A stretch of DNA of 11,185 nt from RFPW01 sp040401595 (GTDB lineage: Bacteria; Pseudomonadota; Gammaproteobacteria; Burkholderiales; Burkholderiaceae_E), in assembly GCA_040401595.1 (NCBI GenBank), contig JBBAOE010000051.1:1-11185 (forward strand). Reading direction: 5' to 3'. The position numbers were made by a program, and so were the translations under genes. Under the pieces are notes generated by a model. That model saw only the letters and a list, made by a program, of their open reading frames with translations. It had not been told where the DNA came from and did not search any database. This document shows positions 6,477 to 11,185 of this stretch, piece by piece; positions within the stretch are counted from its first letter, which is position 1, and each line of letters opens with the position of its first letter.

Positions 6477-7499
6477 CTAGTTCTTTCTGACGAGGACCAA
6501 ATAGGTACCCAATGCCGCACCGGCGGATGCGCCCAAAAGCAGCCACTGCCACCATTGGTACCCGGACCGGCGCAACGGGAAGCTCGGATGCTCCACTATT
6601 TGGATCAGGGGCGTTTGCTTGCGCAAACCAATCTCTGCCAAGGTCAGGTTTTTGGATATCTCCACATACAAGGCGTTGGCAACCTGAAGGTTGACATAAC
6701 TTTTGTACTGGTCAATCTGGCCGCTTTGAAAGAGCGGATCCACCAAATTATCGTAGGCACTTGCGTTGGCAACCAGAGCCCGAACCATGTCTGACTTGGA
6801 ACTGTCGCGCTGGGCCCGAAGCACATTGAGGTTGCCTCGCGCCTTCTCGGTGATGGACTCCAAAAAGTAGGCGAGCGTGTTGGCCACTATAGCCTCGGTA
6901 AAGGCCTTGGCAAAGTACTTGTCTTGGTGGGTGACGTGCACATTAATGAGGCTGAGCTTCTTGTCGGGCTTGTACACGTCGAGCAAATCGCTCGCCACAT
7001 GCCCCTTGATTTCAAGCAGGATCGAATCATGAAGCGGACTAAAATCAGCCCTGCGCTCCGGGAAGACCAGCGTCGCGAATTCTTCGTCGGTTCCCCACTT
7101 GGTATAGGGGTATAAGTAGTTGATTAAGAGCACACTGTCTCCTTTGATGTAGGCCTTGTCCATCAGGGTTCGCTCGACCATGTAGCGCGTGCTAAACAGC
7201 TGTACCAGGGATTCGCCTTCAAAAATTCCGCCCGGATTAAGGCCGCCTACGTCGAGGCCAAACTGCGCGAGAAGGTTTTGCCAACCGGAACTTTCGCCTT
7301 CTTCAACGGCAATCATCATGGTTGCCTGAAACCTTTGGGGCTTTAAAACTAGTCCTAGGAGGCCAAGCAAGCCCCCTAGAAGGGCAAGAAGCAGGATGCG
7401 CCTCCAGCCAGAGGCTATGCGGCCTAGGGTCCAAGCGGCGAATGCGCGCAGGTCGTCCAGGGTGATTCCGCGCTGCAAAAGTTCCGAAAGGTTGCTCAT
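6477..7499 (-). CDS. wzz: Wzz-like polysaccharide co-polymerase (chain-length determinant), no kinase domain
   Basis: This 340-residue inner-membrane protein has the co-polymerase layout: a cytoplasmic N-terminal tail, a first membrane helix (about 34-52), a long periplasmic domain starting with the usual beta segment (RFQATMMIAVEEGES), a central helical stretch (about 195-290), and a second helix (about 317-336) preceded by the P-containing EHPSFPLRRSG. Co-polymerases form oligomers with Wzy and set polymer length; in capsule systems they also contact the Wza channel. There is no C-terminal tyrosine-kinase (BY-kinase) domain: the protein stops four residues after the second helix (VRKN) with no tyrosine cluster. 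In this respect it resembles the O-antigen (PCP-1) type or one half of a split PCP-2a pair. It lies 3 bases after the export gene and 2 bases before the unknown gene, so the three are surely co-transcribed. Confidence 0.88.
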   Translation of the reverse strand: MSNLSELLQRGITLDDLRAFAAWTLGRIASGWRRILLLALLGGLLGLLGLVLKPQRFQATMMIAVEEGESSGWQNLLAQFGLDVGGLNPGGIFEGESLVQLFSTRYMVERTLMDKAYIKGDSVLLINYLYPYTKWGTDEEFATLVFPERRADFSPLHDSILLEIKGHVASDLLDVYKPDKKLSLINVHVTHQDKYFAKAFTEAIVANTLAYFLESITEKARGNLNVLRAQRDSSKSDMVRALVANASAYDNLVDPLFQSGQIDQYKSYVNLQVANALYVEISKNLTLAEIGLRKQTPLIQIVEHPSFPLRRSGYQWWQWLLLGASAGAALGTYLVLVRKN

Positions 7500-7502
7500 G
7501 GT

Positions 7503-9833
7503 CTAGCGCAGTAAGAAAAATAGGGTCATCGCTAAGCTCGAGGTAGAACCAATGATGCTGCTCAATGCGGCCAACTGTGCAGGGTTAGACTGGTTGGCCT
7601 CTGGGTCTTTTATCGCAATACTAACGGTGGAATTGCTGTATACCCTTGGGTAGATTGGCACGAATCCCAAAACATAGCGAATGGGTGCAGACCGACCGTT
7701 GGCGTACTCCACCACCAGCGAACGACGCATTCCTAAAGACGATATGCCGCCTGCACCCCGCAGGTAGTACAATGCCCTGCGGTTACTATTTAGGGTCAAG
7801 CCTGTGGGATTCTCCACGCCTCCCTTGACGTAGACCGTGTTGATTCGTCGGGGTATGATGAGCGTATCGCCGTCTTGAACCCTAAAGTTGTTAAGCGCCC
7901 AGCGGCTGGTTAGGTCAACTGCAATGGTGTCAGAAACACGTATTTTTTGCTTGCTGGCGGCAAGATAGTAGGTGCTGTCGGAGATCATATTGGGTTCCAG
8001 CTGGTCCTTGTCAAGGGCTTCTATAAAGCCCCTATTGCGCACAACCATGGCAAACTGGGGCATGCCTTCTTTTTCAAAGCGACCAATGCGATCCACCAGG
8101 CCACCAATGGCCTCGCTGTTGCTGGTCAAGGAATAGCCTCCCGCTACCGACACGGCACCCTGTACAAATACCAGCCTGGACGTTTCTACGTTGGCCCGCT
8201 GCCGAACGCTCACCGTGGCCCCAGGGGGCAGAAGGGTGCCCGAGCCGTTCCAGTTCAATTCTACCCTGCGAATGACCGCTTCAGATAGAAATTCCCCTTG
8301 TTGATTTAGCTCCGGGAAGGACACCTCCACATTGCGAAGGTCTCCCGTGGAGCGTATGCCTCCAGCCATTATGATGGCCTGTTCCACCGTGAGGCCCTGA
8401 TAATGAACATAATTTTTGGGTTGGTTCACAAATCCGCGCACTTGAACGGAGTCATAAATCATTAGGTCCGTGGCCAGGGGAATGTATATAGAGTCATTGG
8501 TCTGCAGCTCAATGCCTGCCTCCAGTGGAGAAAATTCCAGATAGCTCCCCACTTTGCCCTCGGGGCGACGGACCAATAGGGCTTTGGATTGCAGAGCATT
8601 GCGGTCAAGGCCCTGAGAGCGCTCGATCAACATGGCGGTCGTCATTCCCTCGCTCCAAGCATAGTAGCCCGGGCGGACCACTCCACCCGTGACGCTAACA
8701 CGGTTCGTATAGCGGTTGCGAATAGGATTGGCGATTACCACATCGCCCTGGGAGGGCCGAAAGGCCTCAAACTCCTTAGAAAGCACGTCTGCGACGCGGA
8801 GCTCAGTCTCGCCCACGCGAAATACCAAAACCTGCCCGCGGTAGCCTCCTTCGGTGAATCCGCCCGCGTACTTGATTGCGTCGGCCATGGATTCGCCCTC
8901 GCGGAGCTCAAAAAGACCCGTGCGCTTGAATTCGCCCATAAGGTTTACGCGGGATTCATAGACGGGAATCCGCACCACGTCTCCGTCGCGCAAAGTGGCA
9001 TTGGACTGCGTAGACCCGTTAATGAGTAGGTCGTATAGGTCAAGGGTAGCCACCACCTTACCCGACCTGATTACTTGAATGCTTCGGTAGGAGCCCAAGT
9101 CGCTGGGGCCTCCTGCCTCGTGAAGTACGTGCATGGCGGTGGCAATGCTCGGCACGGTGTATGTTCCGGGCTGCTTGGCGCCGACCACGTGCACTTGGAT
9201 GCTGCGAACCTTGCTCAGTACCAGATTGAGCTCGGTTTGACCGCCTTGCAAGAGGCGGTAGCCCTTGTCAATCAGTCGCTGGCGAATTTTGGCTTCTAGC
9301 CCGGCTAGGCGCATGCCACTGGCTTGAATGAGTCCACCGTAGGATAGTTCTACAAAGCCGTCAGCGCGAACTACCAATTGATAATTCGCCGATTGCATGC
9401 CGTAGATGGTGAGGTCTAGCTCGTCGCCCGGACCAACAATATAGTCGGGTGAATAGGCCATTTGCAGGTTGGGCGCAAAGTCTAGCTTGCCTTTGTCTCT
9501 AAATAGTTCGGAGCCAAAAATCAGCGTGTCGCGAAATATGCTGCGCTCCACATAAGACAGGGCATTCATAGAATCCATTAAAACTGCCGACGGCAGGCGG
9601 CTTCTCAGGCCCTTGAAGTCTTCTTGGCTAACTGCTTGCTTTTTGAGCAGTTCTGCTGCGCGGCTGTCGTTTAGGTTTTTGCCCGACAGCTTCGTTCGCA
9701 TGAGCTGAATGTCGTTCTGGGTAATGGTCTCAATGTCGAGGTTGCCCATGGTTCTGCGTCCGAGCACTCCCTGTGCCAGAGACGTTAGGGTCAAGCCCAA
9801 GGACAGGACTAAGGCGAGGTTCTTTGCGTTCAT
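7503..9833 (-). CDS. wza: Wza-like polysaccharide export protein with multiple SLBB units
   Basis: This 776-residue protein is predicted to form the outer-membrane/periplasmic export channel. It has a signal peptide (hydrophobic LALVLSLGLTLTSLA, cleavage near residue 20) and a leader segment rich in charged helices (35-120). The Poly_export domain is at about 127-205 (YIVGPGDELDLTIYG, then VVRADGFVELSYGG). About six SLBB-like units begin near 212, 295, 378, 462, 554 and 667; recognisable examples are VHVVGAKQPGTYTV, VNLMGEFKRTGLFEL, VSVTGGVVRPGYYAW and VYVKGGVENPTGLTL. A hydrophobic C-terminal segment (about 753-775) may be the outer-membrane-spanning helix, equivalent to that of Wza. E. coli Wza is 379 residues with three periplasmic rings; this protein is about double, a form common in Bacteroidota. 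There is no lipobox cysteine at the cleavage site, so unlike E. coli Wza it is probably not a lipoprotein. The ATG gives an intact signal peptide and follows a 24-base gap. Confidence 0.92.
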   Translation of the reverse strand: MNAKNLALVLSLGLTLTSLAQGVLGRRTMGNLDIETITQNDIQLMRTKLSGKNLNDSRAAELLKKQAVSQEDFKGLRSRLPSAVLMDSMNALSYVERSIFRDTLIFGSELFRDKGKLDFAPNLQMAYSPDYIVGPGDELDLTIYGMQSANYQLVVRADGFVELSYGGLIQASGMRLAGLEAKIRQRLIDKGYRLLQGGQTELNLVLSKVRSIQVHVVGAKQPGTYTVPSIATAMHVLHEAGGPSDLGSYRSIQVIRSGKVVATLDLYDLLINGSTQSNATLRDGDVVRIPVYESRVNLMGEFKRTGLFELREGESMADAIKYAGGFTEGGYRGQVLVFRVGETELRVADVLSKEFEAFRPSQGDVVIANPIRNRYTNRVSVTGGVVRPGYYAWSEGMTTAMLIERSQGLDRNALQSKALLVRRPEGKVGSYLEFSPLEAGIELQTNDSIYIPLATDLMIYDSVQVRGFVNQPKNYVHYQGLTVEQAIIMAGGIRSTGDLRNVEVSFPELNQQGEFLSEAVIRRVELNWNGSGTLLPPGATVSVRQRANVETSRLVFVQGAVSVAGGYSLTSNSEAIGGLVDRIGRFEKEGMPQFAMVVRNRGFIEALDKDQLEPNMISDSTYYLAASKQKIRVSDTIAVDLTSRWALNNFRVQDGDTLIIPRRINTVYVKGGVENPTGLTLNSNRRALYYLRGAGGISSLGMRRSLVVEYANGRSAPIRYVLGFVPIYPRVYSNSTVSIAIKDPEANQSNPAQLAALSSIIGSTSSLAMTLFFLLR

Positions 9834-9849
9834 TGGGTAGTTTGAGTGA

Positions 9850-9857
9850 TAAAGGTA
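9850..9857 (-). promoter_or_regulatory. Possible Bacteroidota-type -7 box before the export gene
   Basis: In the 24-base gap before the export gene the minus strand reads TACCTTTA, one mismatch from the Bacteroidota -7 consensus TAnnTTTG. If used, transcription would begin about 10 bases before the ATG. I see no good -33 TTG element at the expected spacing, so this may be chance or a minor internal promoter. Confidence 0.2.
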
Positions 9858-11018
9858 CTACTCCTTTAAAAACTCGTCGGCTTCTGCGTGAAAACGTTCC
9901 CAGGTGTAGCCGTCTACAAGGTGCTGAATGCGTTTTTGATGCCAAACATAGCGGCCGGTGCGTATGTCTTCAAAAGCCTGAAGCCAGGCCTCGGATTTGT
10001 CGCAGACCAAGGCATGAATGCCGTTCTGAATGTTCTTAAACCCAGTGGAGGCGCGCGGACTCATTATCACGATGCGTCCGGAATGAAACGCCTCGAGGCA
10101 TTTGTTGAGCAGGCCGCCGCCGCTAATCATCGGAGCGATGCAAATTCCGTAGTCCTTGAGCGTGTAGCTTAAGTCCTCAGCATACTCGACGTAGTTAATA
10201 CCGGCTGTTTTGAGTTTGATTTTTAGGGACTCTGGGGCGTTCACACCCACAACGATTCCCTCAAAGCGGCGCGAAAGAAAGGGCTGCACGTTGTCGAGGA
10301 ACCACTTGAGCCCGTCGTAGTTGGGTTTGTAGCTCAGCGGGCCGAGAAAGTACCAGCCAAAACGGGCCTGGGGGCCGGCACTCGCGAGTTCCACGTTGAT
10401 GCCGTTCTCGAGGGACTTTATTTTGCGGGCATCGCCGTTGAGTCTTCGGGCCAGCATGCGCGCGAAGTACTCGGTTACCAAGAAGGTTCGGTCGCTTTTC
10501 TTGGCCAGCTTAATGTCCCAACGGCGCAGCAGGGGCCACTCGAGCCAGTAGTACAATTTATAGAGCGACCAATTCATGCGGGCAGCCCCGGTTTTGTAGT
10601 TGTCGTCGACCAAATCGCAGAGGTCGATCCAGTTTTGGCGGGCCCGAACAGAGCGAATGTAGTCCCCTACCCTGCGCTCGCTAAAAAAGGCCAAGTCGGC
10701 TTTAGGCAGGGTGGCCAGATGGGCACGAGCACGGCGGTCAGCATAAAAACCGACCTGAAGGGGCATGCGCCGCAGGAATAAATACCACAGAGCATTAAAG
10801 GCTCCGCGAATGGAATTTACCGTGAAGTGCTTAAAACTGCTTACTCCGAGACTCTTCAGGTATTCTTCGGTTCCGGAATTCATTTGCCGGGCATTCACAA
10901 AAACCACGTGCACATGGGCCTTGCCAGCAAAAGCCTCAAGCCACCGGCTCGCCCTTAGGGGGTATCCGCTGGATTTGGGGTAAATGTTTCTTTGAAAGAC
11001 GAACGTGACGGTTTTCAC
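9858..11018 (-). CDS. GT-B glycosyltransferase, GT4-like
   Basis: This 386-residue cytoplasmic enzyme is predicted to transfer a sugar to the lipid-linked intermediate. The N-terminal half has the acceptor-domain start VTFVFQRNIYPKSSGYPLRA (4-23). The C-terminal half has the donor-binding features of GT4 enzymes: LENGIN (203-208), YFLGPLSYKPNYDGLKWF (223-240), VEYAEDL (277-283), and APMISGGGLLNKCLEAFHSG (295-314), where Glu309 sits in the place of the conserved E of the EX7E-type motif. It resembles the group in which 'FLG.M.Y.PN.D...WF' and 'AP...G.G...K.LEA...G' are conserved, seen in exopolysaccharide and capsule clusters. The start is GTG; no better upstream start exists before the previous gene's stop, and the first beta strand begins immediately. 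No ribosome-binding sequence is seen. The stop is 24 bases before the export gene. Donor and acceptor sugars are unknown. Confidence 0.88.
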   Translation of the reverse strand: MKTVTFVFQRNIYPKSSGYPLRASRWLEAFAGKAHVHVVFVNARQMNSGTEEYLKSLGVSSFKHFTVNSIRGAFNALWYLFLRRMPLQVGFYADRRARAHLATLPKADLAFFSERRVGDYIRSVRARQNWIDLCDLVDDNYKTGAARMNWSLYKLYYWLEWPLLRRWDIKLAKKSDRTFLVTEYFARMLARRLNGDARKIKSLENGINVELASAGPQARFGWYFLGPLSYKPNYDGLKWFLDNVQPFLSRRFEGIVVGVNAPESLKIKLKTAGINYVEYAEDLSYTLKDYGICIAPMISGGGLLNKCLEAFHSGRIVIMSPRASTGFKNIQNGIHALVCDKSEAWLQAFEDIRTGRYVWHQKRIQHLVDGYTWERFHAEADEFLKE

Positions 11019-11114
11019 GAGGCGGTTTGGCTTGGCGAGGCTAAAGTACTACACTTGGAAGAGAAGCCGAAGTTTTGGGCTATTTCAAGGGTAACCTGCG
11101 CAAAAAAGAGTAAA
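11019..11114 (-). promoter_or_regulatory. Longest intergenic gap; possible promoter region, nothing definite
   Basis: This 96-base gap between the partial upstream gene and the GT4 gene is the longest in the window. On the minus strand it starts with a T-rich run (CTCTTTTTTG) without a preceding stem-loop, so I do not call a terminator. It ends in a C-rich stretch just before the GTG. A GTAGTACTTTAG sequence (11041-11052) resembles the one before the export gene but is one base short of the Bacteroidota -7 spacing. A promoter here is possible but unproven. Confidence 0.25.
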
Positions 11115-11185
11115 CTATTTATTGACCCGCTCGAGCATCCAAGCCCGCACCGTCTCGGCGAGTGCTGCCCCATCGCTGTTGCGCA
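11115..11185 (-). CDS. 3' end of an upstream gene (partial, unidentified)
   Basis: The minus strand is open from the window edge to a TAG at 11115-11117 and encodes a 22-residue C-terminal fragment, RNSDGAALAETVRAWMLERV followed by NK. An amphipathic helix (AALAETVRAWMLERV) and a 69-base open frame with no stop suggest a real coding end, and the same strand as the rest fits an operon member. The fragment is too short to name a family. Alternatives are a chance open frame or an unrelated gene preceding the cluster. Confidence 0.55.
   Translation of the reverse strand, partial: RNSDGAALAETVRAWMLERVNK

Noticed and set aside
6475..6555. 27-residue N-terminal extension of the unknown protein
   Set aside because: It lies inside the end of the co-polymerase gene and adds no recognisable element. 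The ATG at 6474, two bases after that gene's stop, suits the operon spacing and starts directly at a beta strand.
11095..11114. T-rich run after the partial gene as a possible rho-independent terminator
   Set aside because: I could find no GC-rich inverted repeat just ahead of the T run on the minus strand, so the key element is missing.
1..11185. CRISPR arrays, tRNA/rRNA genes, insertion sequences or phage genes
   Set aside because: No regularly spaced repeats, no RNA-gene signatures, no transposase or integrase translation and no terminal inverted repeats were seen. The window is filled by polysaccharide genes.

Overview
All recognisable genes in this window lie on the minus strand and form one tightly packed surface-polysaccharide locus of the Wzx/Wzy-dependent type. 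In transcription order (right to left) they are: the 3' tip of an unidentified gene, a GT-B (GT4-like) glycosyltransferase, a large SLBB-repeat outer-membrane export protein (Wza-like), a polysaccharide co-polymerase (Wzz-like, no kinase domain), an unrecognised 247-residue protein, an O-antigen/capsule polymerase (Wzy-like), an outer-membrane Wzi-family capsule assembly protein, a left-handed beta-helix acyltransferase, a Wzx-type flippase and a GT-A family 2 glycosyltransferase (rhamnosyltransferase-like).

The host is most likely a member of Bacteroidota with a moderately GC-rich genome. This is inferred from the enlarged Wza homologue (776 residues with several SLBB units) and enlarged Wzi homologue (588 residues), and from the absence of clear Shine-Dalgarno sequences ahead of nearly every start. 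The genus cannot be told from the sequence.

Layout: 11115-11185 is the end of an upstream CDS. 11019-11114 is the only sizeable gap and the best place for a local promoter. 33-11018 holds nine genes with gaps of 24, 3 and 2 bases, or overlaps of 8, 29, 1, 1 and 11 bases. Two junctions are TAATG stop/start fusions. The layout argues for one co-transcribed, translationally coupled operon. 1-32 holds no supported feature.

Working model (inference from known families): glycosyltransferases, including the two here, build a lipid-linked repeat unit that the acyltransferase may decorate. Wzx flips it across the inner membrane and Wzy polymerises it in the periplasm under Wzz control. The SLBB protein exports the polymer through the outer membrane, and Wzi organises or retains it on the surface. 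No initiating sugar-phosphate transferase, BY-kinase or nucleotide-sugar pathway gene is visible, so these must be outside the window. The least explained component is the 247-residue protein at 5731-6474, between the co-polymerase and the polymerase, which may be an undescribed glycosyltransferase-like or accessory enzyme.
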